DNA from: DASVAL01 sp035649575 | GTDB lineage: Bacteria; Planctomycetota; UBA1135; UBA2386 | DNA length: 36,845 bases | Direction of reading: 5' to 3' | Assembly: GCA_035649575.1 (NCBI GenBank) | Contig: DASRJH010000009.1 | Span: 1 to 36,845 of the forward strand | Part shown: one piece after another, positions 1-8,160 of the stretch | Layout of the letters: every line of letters starts with the position of its first letter | Position numbering within the stretch: position 1 is the stretch's first letter | The notes under the pieces: model-generated | What the model was told of the DNA's origin: nothing | What the model saw: the letters and a program-made list of their open reading frames with translations, nothing else | Database searches by the model: none | Translations under genes and position numbers: made by a program

Positions 1-650
1 GGCATGCCGATCGCGAGCGACGTGAACGTGGACCCGGTCCACGGCAGCGAGGTCGTAGTCAGCACGTTGAGGCCACCGGAGCCAACGCAGCCGGTGCCGA
101 ACGCCGTCGCGAACGCGGGGCACGTCGAGGTGAGGGTCGCCAGTCGCGACGAGACCGCCCCGCCCGCCGTGAAGAAGGCACCCCCTGCCACGACGTCGCC
201 ATTCGTCAGCGACGCGAGGCAACGCACGGGCCCATCGGTGCCGCCATCGATCGGCGACCACGCGTTCCCATTCCATCTCGCAACGTTGGCGGCGCTGACG
301 CCGCCCGCCGAGGCGAAGTCGCCGGCCACGAGCAGGTCACCATTGGGCAGCACGCGCATGGCTTCGACCTGGGAGTAGACGCTCCCACCGATGCCGGCGC
401 CGAGCGACGACCAGAAGGCACCGTCCCAGCGCGCGATGCGGCTCGCACTGACGCCGCCCGCGGCCGTGAACCACCCACCGGCGACGAGATCGCCGTTCGG
501 CAGCACGAGGATCGCGTGCACACTGCCGTACGGACCGTTGGCGCCGGTTCCGGGCAACCAGTTCAGCCCGCATTGGGCGGCGAGCGATGTCGCGAGCGCG
601 AGTGCCGAGACGAAGGAAGCGAGGGACGCTGGACGCAGTGGGCAGGCCAT
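1..650 (-). CDS. secreted LPNGDL-repeat (beta-propeller-like) protein, 3' end cut by the window edge
   Basis: Seen: an open frame from ATG at 650-648 to the window edge, 216 codons with no stop. It begins with a signal peptide (residues 1 to about 28, ending LATSLAA before QCG). Two clear repeats about 50 residues apart follow, each with LPNGDL.VAG, AAGGVSAS/AAN and a RWDG/RWNG turn; a third, weaker copy has LTNGDVVAGG. This resembles the repeats of secreted propeller-type proteins. After the repeats comes a Cys-containing stretch (TCPAFATAFGTGCVGSGG, then LPWTGSTF) of a kind I associate with C-terminal regions of planctomycete exported proteins. A good ribosome site (AAGGAG, 7 nt before ATG) supports the start. 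The role is unknown; cell-surface or extracellular location is inferred. Confidence 0.75.
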   Translation of the reverse strand, partial: MACPLRPASLASFVSALALATSLAAQCGLNWLPGTGANGPYGSVHAILVLPNGDLVAGGWFTAAGGVSASRIARWDGAFWSSLGAGIGGSVYSQVEAMRVLPNGDLLVAGDFASAGGVSAANVARWNGNAWSPIDGGTDGPVRCLASLTNGDVVAGGAFFTAGGAVSSRLATLTSTCPAFATAFGTGCVGSGGLNVLTTTSLPWTGSTFTSLAIGM

Positions 651-808
651 TGGGATCTCCTTGCAACAAGACGGTAGAGAGGCTCTCGGCATGGCTTCGC
701 CGTGGCGCGCTTCGCAACCTCGGTCAAGGGGACAGTCATTCTATGCCGCGCGAGACGTCGCGGTAACGTGATCGCACACGGACAGCCGTGCGATTGCGCT
801 CGCCGGCT

Positions 809-2062
809 TCACCCCTGCGCGAGTCTGGCGGCCTTGCCGGCCAGATACTGGCTCTCGGCCAGATTCCCGGTGCCACGCGCGGCCGCGAGGTAGTGCCGAA
901 CGGCGGCGTCCTTGTCGCCCGACATCTCGCAGAGATGCCCGCGCACCGCGTCGAGCCGGTAGTTCCCTGCCAGCCGGGCGTCCTGGTCGAGCGGCCGCAG
1001 CCACTCGAGACCGACCGCGGGCCCGTGCACCATGGCCGCCGCGATCGCGCGGTTCAGCGCAACCATCGGGTTGTCGGCCATCCGCTGCAGCATCCCATAC
1101 AACGCGAGGATCTGCGGCCAGTCGGTCGCCTCGACGCTCGGTGCCTCGTCGTGCAACGACGCGATCGCGGCCTGCAGTTGGTAGCTGCCGATGGCCCCGC
1201 GCGCCATCGCCGTGGTGACGAGCGCCGTGCCCTCCGCGATCGCACCGCGATCCCACAGAGCGCGATCCTGTTCGTGCAGCGGGATCAACTCGCCCTCGGG
1301 CCCTGTGCGAGCCGCGCGCCGCGCGTCGGTCAGCAGCAGCAGCGCCAACAAACCCGCGGTCTCGGCGTGGTCCGGCGCGAGCCGATGCAGCATGCGCGCG
1401 AGCCGGATCGCCTCGCGACACAGTTCGACGCGCACGAGCTCCGGGCCCGCGCTGCTCGCGTAGCCCTCGTTGAACATCAGGTAGAGCACGTGCAGCACGG
1501 CGTCGAGCCTTGATGAACGTTCGGCCGGCGCGGGCAGCGCGAACGGCTCGCCCGACGACGCGATCGTCTGCTTGGCCCGGCTGATGCGCTGCGCCATGGT
1601 CGCCTCGGGCACGAGGAACGCGCTCGCGATCTCGGCCGTCGTGAGGCCGCCGACGGCGCGCAGCGTCAACGCGATCGCCGAGGCGGGCGTCAGCGCCGCG
1701 TGGCAACACGTGAACAACAGCGCCAGCGTGTCGTCGGCGTTCTCGGCCAGCTCGTCGCCGCCATCGGGCGGCGGCACCGCGGCCGCGGCTTCGGCCGCGG
1801 CAACGGCTTCGCGCCGGCGTCGCGCCCGTTCGGCATCGATGGAGTCGGCGAGGCGGCGGCACGCGACGTGGAACAACCAGCCGCCCGGATTCTGCGGCAG
1901 GCCGCGCCGTGGCCAGTCGGTCGCGGCCGCGAGCAGCGCGTCCTGGACGGCGTCCTCGGCGGCGGCGAAGTCGCCGCTCCGGCGCACGACGGCACCGAGC
2001 ACACGCGGCGCGAGCTCGCGCAACTGCTGCTCGGTGGCCGGGTCGAGCGGACTGCCGCTCAT
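809..2062 (-). CDS. ECF sigma factor with C-terminal TPR/DUF6596-type extension (ECF42-like)
   Basis: 417 residues. Region 2 lies around residues 30-80 (AAEDAVQDALLAA, then GGWLFHVACRRLADS). Region 4 lies around 125-165 (LTTAEIASAFLVPEATMAQRISRAK). A long helical extension from about 185 carries the family hallmark YLMFNEGYASSAG. ECF factors of this length, paired with a DGPF/YCII protein and with no anti-sigma gene, are the ECF42 group; the extension is thought to regulate activity in place of a membrane anti-sigma factor. The ATG is chosen because it overlaps the TGA of the upstream YCII gene (ATGA, 2059-2062), implying translational coupling. The frame stays open further upstream only as an overlap with the YCII gene. 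Inferred role: activating its own two-gene operon and other DGPF genes in response to an unknown signal. Confidence 0.88.
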   Translation of the reverse strand: MSGSPLDPATEQQLRELAPRVLGAVVRRSGDFAAAEDAVQDALLAAATDWPRRGLPQNPGGWLFHVACRRLADSIDAERARRRREAVAAAEAAAAVPPPDGGDELAENADDTLALLFTCCHAALTPASAIALTLRAVGGLTTAEIASAFLVPEATMAQRISRAKQTIASSGEPFALPAPAERSSRLDAVLHVLYLMFNEGYASSAGPELVRVELCREAIRLARMLHRLAPDHAETAGLLALLLLTDARRAARTGPEGELIPLHEQDRALWDRGAIAEGTALVTTAMARGAIGSYQLQAAIASLHDEAPSVEATDWPQILALYGMLQRMADNPMVALNRAIAAAMVHGPAVGLEWLRPLDQDARLAGNYRLDAVRGHLCEMSGDKDAAVRHYLAAARGTGNLAESQYLAGKAARLAQG

Positions 2063-2451
2063 CCCTCGACGTGCGGCGCGCGCATCACCTGACGCACCTC
2101 GATCGGGATGCCCATCGGAGCCCCACCGCGACCAGGGGCCGTCGAGGCCTTGGCGGCGATCTCGATCACGCGCTTGGCCGAACACTCGACGATCCAGAAG
2201 CCGGCCAGGAACTCCTTGGCCTCGGCGAACGGTCCGTCCGTGACGATCGGGGCGTTGGCCTTCTGGGCTCGCACGATCTTCGCGTTCTGCGGCACGTCGA
2301 GGCCCTCGGCGAGCACGAGCTCGCCCGAACTCATGAGCTCCTTGGCGAGGTTCGACATGAACCCGATGTGGGCCTGGATGTCCGCGGGGGCCCAGGTGCC
2401 CATCGACTCCCAGCCCGATTGCGTACCTTGCATCAACATCATGAACTTCAT
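2059..2451 (-). CDS. YCII-related / DGPF-domain protein
   Basis: 130 residues from ATG 2451-2449 (MKFMMLMQG). A GGAG site 8 nt upstream supports this start over longer in-frame options. The DGPF motif that names the family is at residues 72-75, within VTDGPFAEAKEFLAGFWIVE, and the length matches the family. YCII-fold proteins are small ferredoxin-like alpha/beta proteins related to chlorite dismutase and EthD folds; DGPF members have no firmly known reaction. The gene is first in a two-gene operon with the ECF42-like sigma factor downstream (ATGA overlap). That is the typical arrangement, and these genes are the usual targets of the paired sigma factor. Cytoplasmic; no signal peptide. Confidence 0.88.
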   Translation of the reverse strand: MKFMMLMQGTQSGWESMGTWAPADIQAHIGFMSNLAKELMSSGELVLAEGLDVPQNAKIVRAQKANAPIVTDGPFAEAKEFLAGFWIVECSAKRVIEIAAKASTAPGRGGAPMGIPIEVRQVMRAPHVEG

Positions 2452-2812
2452 TTTTCGTGCTCCGTGTCCTCGTTCGCGAGGCATCACAGCCGAGTCGGAA
2501 CACAGCGCGCGTTCTCGACATGGCCGGCAGGTTTTTTTCGTGGCCACCCGCGAGCGGCGAAAGCGCTCACCGGCCGCGCCGCGGCGGTGCGAGCCATGGC
2601 CGCAGGCGACGCCTCTCCGTGGCGGTCACAGGTTACCTGCCACGCACCGATGATCCAGCGCGGCGGCTCCGGCCCTGACCTTCCCCGAACACGTCGAGTG
2701 CCGACGTCGCCTCGACAGCGCACGCGGAGTTCTCTGCACGGCTCGTCGTTGGGCGCGCGCCCCCGGACTGCAGCCACCCTGCGACCCGGACCCGCTACGA
2801 TCGGGCCGATCG
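2452..2812. other. 361-bp intergenic region between divergent genes
   Basis: This spacer separates the YCII/ECF42 operon (minus) from the 2813 gene (plus). I see the TGTCGA...CGACTC promoter candidate near the left end and a TACGAT hexamer at 2796-2801, 11 nt before the ATG at 2813, which could be a -10 box. No convincing small gene was found in the middle; the short open frames there have arginine/alanine-rich shadow composition. Confidence 0.6.
2492..2520 (-). promoter_or_regulatory. candidate ECF42-type autoregulatory promoter
   Basis: On the minus strand TGTCGA (2520-2515) is followed after 17 nt by CGACTC (2497-2492), and the YCII start codon lies 40 nt further on. From memory, ECF42 target promoters carry TGTCGA at -35 and a CGA/TC-type -10, and this pair fits in sequence and spacing. 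Assignment is by pattern only. Confidence 0.5.
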
Positions 2813-4456
2813 ATGCGACGCTTCCTCTCCGTTGCCCTGCCGCTCAGCGTCGCGCTCGTCGCCCAGGGCAAGCCCGTCCTGGCCGAGGCCGAGACCCGGA
2901 CGCTCGAAGGCCGTGTCGTCGACGTGCTCGGCGATCCGATCCCGGTCGCGACCGTTGTCGCCGTCGTCGGCGGCCGCGTGGTGCAGCGCGCCACCACCGA
3001 TGGTGAAGGCATCTATCACCTGTCGCGAGTACCTGTCACCGGTGCCGAGATCTGCTTCACCGCACGCGGCAAGGCCGAGGTGCGCGCGCCCTGGCACGGC
3101 CTCTCCGCGCCGCCGTTCCGCAACGAAGTGCTCGAGGACGCGGGCCGTCTGCACGGCCGCGTGCGCGACGCGCGTGGCACGGCGATCGCGGGGGCAACCG
3201 TCATCGTCGTGACCGATCGCTTCTGGGGCGAGGCCACCACGGACGCGAACGGCGACTACGACTTCACCGCCGTGCCGCTGCGGCGCGCCTTGGTGCGCGC
3301 CTGGACACCGACCGGCTGGGCCGAACGGCGCGTGTGCGTCGTCGACGAGCACCGCTGCGATCTCGAGATGCCGCTACTGGCGGCCGGCACGCGTGTCGTG
3401 CGCGTGAAGGGCCTGCCTCCCGAAGCACTCGCCACGGCGCGCGTCGAGGTGACGTCGGTGGACATCGTGGCGCGCAAGAATCTGGGCCGGGTCGCGCTGC
3501 GCGCCGACGCCACAGCCGAATTCGTGCCCAGCCACTGCTGCCTCGTGCAGCTCGTGGTCCCGGGGTTCGCATCGGCTCCGGTCGGTCACTTCCTCTGTGG
3601 TGGCCAGACCCCGATCGAGTTCGAAGTCGCACCGCTGCAGGCAGCGCATACCACCGTGAAGGGTTGCGCCCGCGATGGGCGCAGCCACCCGGTCGCCGGG
3701 GTCCGGATCGTGGCTCGCGATCGCAGCGGCTGCGATCTCTGCAGCGCCGTGACCGACGCAACGGGCGACTTCGTGCTCGCGACTCCGCTGCCGCCCCACT
3801 CGTTCCTTCGCTTGGGTCTCGAGCTGCGCGAATGGCAGCTCATCGACGCCACGATGACGATCTCCGACGGGTTCAGCTGGATCCACACGACCGCCAATCC
3901 GGTGAAGAGCCGCGAGCTGTTCCTCGAGCGCACGGGTGACTTGCGCAGCGAACTGCGCGGCGAAGGCGGCACGCGGTTGGTGTTCGCCGACGTCGAGGTG
4001 ATCGACACCGAGCATTACCTGACACGCGTGCGCACAGTCAGCGACCGGGCGGGCAGGGTCGATCTTCGCCTGCCGCCCGGGGACTACGAGTTGATCGCGA
4101 CCGCGAGCGACGGCCAGATCACGAGTGCCATGGTGGTCTTCGCGGAGAACCAGCCCGCACCCAAGATCAAGTGGACACCGCTGCCGAGCGGCTCGATCGA
4201 GGGAGTCCTGCTCGACGACGCGAACCAGCCCGTGCCGGGCGTCGAGCTGTTCGTCGCCTTGCAGGAAGAGCACGGTGCCGCGTGCGCACGCCGGCGCACG
4301 ACCGTGCTCACGGACAAGAACGGGCGCTTTCGTTGCCGCGGCCTGACACCGGGCACCTGGACCGTGGTCGGATTGCGCGAGCAGGGCGTGGAAAGCGCCG
4401 GCGGGGATGTCATCAAGGACCAGGCGACGAACGTCGTTCTCCGCCTCACGCGCTGA
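2813..4456 (+). CDS. exported carboxypeptidase-regulatory-like (Ig-fold repeat) protein
   Basis: 547 residues. Residues 1 to about 24 are a signal peptide (MRRFLSVALPLSVALVAQG). At least four carboxypeptidase-regulatory-like beta-sandwich units are recognisable by the pattern G-x-V-x-D-x-x-G-x-P-(V/I)-x-x-A-x-V followed by TD.(N/E)G.Y.: near 31-75 (EGRVVDVLGDPIPVATV), 112-155 (HGRVRDARGTAIAGATV), 282-327 (GCARDGRSHPVAGVRI) and 462-520 (EGVLLDDANQPVPGVEL). No catalytic domain accompanies them. Such multi-unit proteins are common in planctomycetes and are thought to be structural or adhesive; the function here is not known. Monocistronic, divergent from the ECF42 operon. The start is supported by the signal peptide; there is no strong ribosome site, but TACGAT lies 11 nt upstream. 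Confidence 0.82.
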   Translation: MRRFLSVALPLSVALVAQGKPVLAEAETRTLEGRVVDVLGDPIPVATVVAVVGGRVVQRATTDGEGIYHLSRVPVTGAEICFTARGKAEVRAPWHGLSAPPFRNEVLEDAGRLHGRVRDARGTAIAGATVIVVTDRFWGEATTDANGDYDFTAVPLRRALVRAWTPTGWAERRVCVVDEHRCDLEMPLLAAGTRVVRVKGLPPEALATARVEVTSVDIVARKNLGRVALRADATAEFVPSHCCLVQLVVPGFASAPVGHFLCGGQTPIEFEVAPLQAAHTTVKGCARDGRSHPVAGVRIVARDRSGCDLCSAVTDATGDFVLATPLPPHSFLRLGLELREWQLIDATMTISDGFSWIHTTANPVKSRELFLERTGDLRSELRGEGGTRLVFADVEVIDTEHYLTRVRTVSDRAGRVDLRLPPGDYELIATASDGQITSAMVVFAENQPAPKIKWTPLPSGSIEGVLLDDANQPVPGVELFVALQEEHGAACARRRTTVLTDKNGRFRCRGLTPGTWTVVGLREQGVESAGGDVIKDQATNVVLRLTR

Positions 4457-4480
4457 CGCTGCAGTCAGTGGCTCACGCGA

Positions 4481-4771
4481 TCACTCGGCATCGGTGCGCC
4501 GGGTCCTCGCGCGCTTCAGCGACTTGAACTTCGGGCGGCAGACGAAGACTTCGTCGCGCTCCGCTTCGGGCACGCCCGCACTCTCGGCATCGAGCCGGGC
4601 CCGCAGGGCCAAGGCGGCCTTCCGGCAGCTGAGGCGGCTGGCGTGTTCGCTGTGGATGCTGCGCACATAGGGTCGCTTGGAGCCAGCGTCGACGAGCCGG
4701 GAGTGCACGACGTGCCACTGGTCCGAGGTGATCGCGGAGGTTCCCTTGCTGGTCTGGACGTCGGTTATCAC
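4481..4771 (-). CDS. small unknown protein translationally coupled to the RRM gene
   Basis: 96 residues, GTG start at 4771-4769. The GTG overlaps the TGA stop of the upstream RRM gene (GTGA at 4768-4771), the layout of a coupled operon, which is the main reason to accept it as a gene. The protein is basic and soluble-looking, without signal peptide or membrane segment. It has a C-terminal basic stretch (VCRPKFKSLKRARTRR) and a central helical segment (SCRKAALALRARLDAE). I recognise no family. The coupling and basic character suggest it works with the RNA-binding protein upstream, perhaps on RNA; this is inference. The overlapping frame 4473-4778 looks like an arginine-rich shadow. Confidence 0.55.
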   Translation of the reverse strand: MITDVQTSKGTSAITSDQWHVVHSRLVDAGSKRPYVRSIHSEHASRLSCRKAALALRARLDAESAGVPEAERDEVFVCRPKFKSLKRARTRRTDAE

Positions 4772-5121
4772 GGTTCACCTACTGTTGGGGTTTCAGGTTC
4801 AGCGATTGGCAGGCCCGTGCCGGCGATGCTTGCACCCCTCTTGCCGCCGATCGTGCCCCCAAAGCGCGACTTGGGCTTGTGTGCCACACTCACCCGAAGC
4901 TCGCGGCCATCACATTGCGCACCATGGAGCAACCTGACCGCATCGAGCGCGTCGCCGTCCGTCTCCATCTCGACGAAGGCAAAGCCCCTCGAGCGACCCT
5001 GTTCACGGCTCATCACGAGGTTGACGCGGGACACCTTGCGGCCATCGCGCTCGAAGACCTCGGTGAGGGCCGCGGTGGTGGTGGTGACCGAGAGATTCCC
5101 GACATGCAGACGTGTGCTCAT
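4768..5121 (-). CDS. RNA recognition motif (RRM) protein
   Basis: 117 residues from ATG 5121-5119. A single RRM fills residues 4 to about 82: RNP2 is LHVGNL (5-10) and RNP1 is RGFAFVEM (45-52), both with the aromatic positions that stack on RNA bases. The tail (83-117, KPKSRFGGTIGGKRG then a Pro-rich end) is basic, glycine-rich and probably disordered, typical of small bacterial single-RRM proteins linked to cold or stress RNA handling. The longer upstream frame (to 5202) lacks similarity to RRM proteins, so the MSTRLHVGNL start is preferred, although no strong ribosome site precedes it. First gene of a two-gene unit with the small gene at 4481-4771. Confidence 0.88.
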   Translation of the reverse strand: MSTRLHVGNLSVTTTTAALTEVFERDGRKVSRVNLVMSREQGRSRGFAFVEMETDGDALDAVRLLHGAQCDGRELRVSVAHKPKSRFGGTIGGKRGASIAGTGLPIAEPETPTVGEP

Positions 5122-5394
5122 TGAAGACCCGGACCGACAGTCTGCGCACAAGGCGCAGGGCCGAACGACATCGTTCGGATGCAGCTGGCACAGGGCCAGC
5201 ATGTCTCACAGCACCGAGCCCCTCGACAAGAGGGACGAACCGCGCGGGGGCGGCAGAAGCCGCGCAACTACGCTGTTCAACCAGTTCCGCCTCGAATGGA
5301 GGCGGAAACCGGATTGCCGACTGCAAGAAGACTCATGATACCACACATTGACGACGGGCACCAGCTCTGGGCGCGACCTTGCAATCTTGCCAGT

Positions 5395-5400
5395 TATGAT
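5395..5400 (+). promoter_or_regulatory. -10-like TATGAT, leaderless-type spacing
   Basis: TATGAT ends 6 nt before the ATG of the selenocysteine-type thioredoxin-like gene and no ribosome site lies between. This is the geometry of leaderless transcripts. No good -35 is seen at 16-18 nt. Confidence 0.45.
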
Positions 5401-5406
5401 CGGGGC

Positions 5407-6414
5407 ATGAACGCACACGCACGCACGCTGGCCCTCGCCGCCATCGCCCTGAGCAGTGACGTCGCGATGGCACAAGTCCGGAAGGGAACCATGCCACCGG
5501 TGTTCACCTTCATCCAATGCTGGAATGGCGCGCCGAAGAGCTTCGCCGATCTGGCGGGCAAGGTGGTCATCCTCGACTTCGCGAACTCGAAGTGAGAGCG
5601 CTGCAAGGCAGCCATCCCGCGACTCAACGAATTGCACAAGCTGTTCGCGGCGCGGGGGCTGCTGGTCATCGGCGTGTCCGATGAGCCCGCTGGCACGATC
5701 GAGAAGGACATCCTGCGCAATCTCAGCGTCGGCTACCCCTTCGTGAAGGGCAACGACGTCGTCAAGAAGTACCGCGTGCGCTTCCTGCCGAGCACCTACT
5801 CGATCGACAGCAACGGCGAGGTCGCCACGGTTCCCGACGGCTGGCTGCCCGACGAGCTCATGCTCGACGAGATGTTGCACGACGTCGTGAAGCCGGCGCC
5901 GTTGCCCGACCTCAAGGTCTACGACCCGATCCGCACGCTGTGGGCGAAGCACGAGTTCGCGCAGTTGCGCGAAGGCATCGACAAGATCCTGGCGTTGCCG
6001 GAGCAGACTGCGGACGTGAAGCAAGAACTCGACGTGCTCTCGAAGGCCTTGGACAAGAGGCAGGAAGAAACGCTGGCCCGCGTCGCGGAACTCGGCAAGG
6101 GCCCCGACTACCAGGGCAAACACGACTTCCACGGCGCCATGATCCAGCTCGAGCGCATCGAACGCGCCTGGAAGCCGCTGCCGCCCGCGGTCGAAGCCCG
6201 CAAGCACCTCGATCGCTTCGCCAGCGACGAGGTGATCAAGAAGGAGATCGCGGTCGGCAGGTTGTTGGCCAAGGTCATGACCGAGGTCGACACGAGCAAG
6301 CCCGCGGTCCTGCGTGGACTGCTCGACGAGTTGAACCAGTTCCGCAAGCGGCACGACGGGACCTTCGCCGCCAAGCGCGCGCTGCAGGAGTACACGCGCC
6401 TCGCGGGCCGCTGA
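5407..6414 (+). CDS. exported TlpA/thioredoxin-like protein, predicted selenoprotein (UxxC)
   Basis: Read through an in-frame TGA at 5593-5595, the gene encodes 335 residues. It starts with a signal peptide (MNAHARTLALAAIALSSDVAMAQ). A thioredoxin-like domain runs from about 30 to 165: LAGKVVILDFANSK, then TGA, then ERCKAAIPRLNELH. In TlpA proteins this segment reads VV.LDFWATWCGPC...P.L, so the TGA replaces the first catalytic cysteine, giving Sec63-x-x-Cys66. Later thioredoxin features follow (GLLVIGVSDE, KKYRVRFLPSTYSID with the cis-Pro), then a helical C-terminal half (about 180-335) of unknown role. The frame is identical on both sides of the TGA, and the downstream part has no ATG start or ribosome site of its own. 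Likely a periplasmic thiol/selenol oxidoreductase. Alternatives: nonsense mutation or sequencing error. Confidence 0.75.
5600..5650 (+). promoter_or_regulatory. candidate SECIS region downstream of the TGA in the thioredoxin-like gene
   Basis: Two hairpins can be drawn by eye. One is GCTGC/GCAGC (5600-5604 with 5608-5612, loop AAG) beginning 5 nt after the TGA. The other is CCGCGA/TCGCGG (5617-5622 with 5645-5650) enclosing a small CAA/TTG hairpin (5625-5627 with 5632-5634, loop CGAA). Bacterial SECIS elements lie in the coding region just after UGA with a G in a small apical loop. Which hairpin would act is undecided. Confidence 0.35.
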
Positions 6415-6429
6415 TGCTCCGAACGCGCG

Positions 6430-8076
6430 TCACCTGACGTCGAACGTTGCCGCCGGCGACGTGGCCTGATTGCCGGCCGCATCGGTCGCGACGACCACGA
6501 GCGAGACGCGCCCCGTCTTCACGAAGGGTACCGAGGCACGCCAGAGATACTCGCCATACCAGACCAACGGCTCGTCCTTCGTCGCCTCGTCGTGCGAGCA
6601 GCGCAGCACGACGCTCTGCCAGTCGTGCGGCATGCACGGGCTCTTGCGGTCGTGCACGCGCACGCGCACGGCGACCGGCGCTCCGGCCGCGGCCTGCTGC
6701 ACGTCGAGCGCGCCGATCCACGGCGCTCTCGTGTCGGGCGCGATGCTCTTGCCGAAGAAGACCTTGTCGGCGAGCGCCTTCTCGACCTCACCCTGCGCAT
6801 GCACGACGTCGAGCCGCTTGTCGCCGTCGAGATCGGCCAGCGCGATGCCGAGCGTGCCGTTCGTCGGATCGCCGTCGAACACGGGCGCGCCCGCGCCGAA
6901 CTTGCCGTGGCCGTCGTTGACGAGCAGGCGGTCCGGCCCGTCGAGCGAGCCGATCAGGAAGTCCGCGTCGCCGTCCGAGTCGTAGTCGAGGAACGCGATC
7001 ATGTTGTCGTCGAACCGCGGGTTGTCGGCCACGGGCCAGAGCCGCTCCGTCGCGTCTTCGAAGCCGCCCTTGCCGTCGCCGCGAAACAGGTGCTCGCAGA
7101 ATCGCATCTCGCCCTGGCCATCGTTGATCGTGACGAGATCGAGCACGCCGTCGCCATCGACGTCCATCGGCTCGAACTCGTAGTTGTTCGTGAACTGCGG
7201 CAGGCGCTCCTTCGAGACGTCGGTGAACACTCCGGCGCCGTCGTTGCTGAACAGGAACGAGCCCGGTGAACGCTTGCTGCTCACGAGCAGGTCGAGGTCG
7301 AAGTCGTTGTCGACGTCGACGAGCTCGAGCTCCCACGAGAAGAGCACGAGCACGTCGGGCATGCACTGCTCGGTCACATCCGTGAACACGCCGCCCGCGT
7401 TGCGCCAGAGCCGCGTGCGGCCACCTTCGTTCTTCATTGGCGAGCCCTGGCCCCATTCGGCGAGCACGAGGTCGAGATCGCCATCGCCGTCGACGTCGCC
7501 GAACTCGACGTCGCCGACCGAAGCGAGCAGCGCGGGCAGGTTCGACGACGTCGCGTCGCGGAAGGCACCCTTGCCGGTGCCGAGGAACAGCCGGCTCTGC
7601 GTGCCGAACGTCGTGCCGACGAAGATGTCGGCGTGGCCGTCGCCATCGACGTCGCGCACCTTGATGACCCGCGCGAGGAAGAGCGCGTCGCCGAACACCT
7701 GCGTCGTGGCTTCGACGAACAGCGGTTCCACGCCGCGGTTGCAGAAGACGCGGCTCGCAACGGGCGGCGCGGGAGTCTGGTAGTTGCCACCGTTCGCAAA
7801 CAGGATGTCGGGCCGGCAGTCGCCGTCGATGTCGGCCACCTCGACCTTGTTGGTCCACTCGGCAGTCGCCCCGATGGTCTTCTCGGTCACGTCCTGCCAG
7901 AGATCCTTCGGCAACGAGAGCGTCGGCTTCCACTCCGCGCGACGCGGTCTCTGCGATGCCGCGGGCGACGGCTTCGTCGGCGGGTTGGCCGGTTCCTGCG
8001 GGGCGGCCGCGCACACGAGCGACGCCAAGACAGGCAGAACCGCGAGGCGGCCTCTGGGCGTGAGGAAGTGATTCAT
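6430..8076 (-). CDS. exported VCBS/FG-GAP repeat protein
   Basis: 548 residues with a signal peptide (MNHFLTPRGRLAVLPVLASLVCAAA). Seven calcium-binding-type D-x-D-x-D motifs recur through residues about 75-430: DIDGDCRPD, DVDGDGHAD, DVDGDGDLD, DVDNDFDLD, DVDGDGVLD, DYDSDGDAD and DLDGDKRLD. They are typical of FG-GAP/VCBS beta-propellers related to integrin alpha N-termini. Between them recur DVT/DAT and LF.GDG/LFLGTGKG segments, as in ASPIC/UnbV-like proteins. The C-terminal roughly 100 residues form a separate beta-sandwich ending in VVVATDAAGNQATSPAATFDVR, Ig-like. Probably outside the cytoplasm with a binding or adhesive role; the ligand is unknown. It converges with the thioredoxin-like gene, with only 15 bp between the stop codons. 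Confidence 0.85.
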   Translation of the reverse strand: MNHFLTPRGRLAVLPVLASLVCAAAPQEPANPPTKPSPAASQRPRRAEWKPTLSLPKDLWQDVTEKTIGATAEWTNKVEVADIDGDCRPDILFANGGNYQTPAPPVASRVFCNRGVEPLFVEATTQVFGDALFLARVIKVRDVDGDGHADIFVGTTFGTQSRLFLGTGKGAFRDATSSNLPALLASVGDVEFGDVDGDGDLDLVLAEWGQGSPMKNEGGRTRLWRNAGGVFTDVTEQCMPDVLVLFSWELELVDVDNDFDLDLLVSSKRSPGSFLFSNDGAGVFTDVSKERLPQFTNNYEFEPMDVDGDGVLDLVTINDGQGEMRFCEHLFRGDGKGGFEDATERLWPVADNPRFDDNMIAFLDYDSDGDADFLIGSLDGPDRLLVNDGHGKFGAGAPVFDGDPTNGTLGIALADLDGDKRLDVVHAQGEVEKALADKVFFGKSIAPDTRAPWIGALDVQQAAAGAPVAVRVRVHDRKSPCMPHDWQSVVLRCSHDEATKDEPLVWYGEYLWRASVPFVKTGRVSLVVVATDAAGNQATSPAATFDVR

Positions 8077-8160
8077 GCGTGGGGGCCCGCCGTTGCTGCG
8101 GGACCGGCACGATACCTGCCTTCGCTGGGAGATTCTGTCGGAGGATTCTGCGCGCGACGA

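Noticed and set aside
5593..5595. TGA in the thioredoxin-like gene as a simple nonsense mutation splitting the gene
   Set aside because: The TGA is exactly at a catalytic Cys position, the frame continues without loss, and a second gene in the window shows the same feature at its own redox position; kept only as a secondary alternative.
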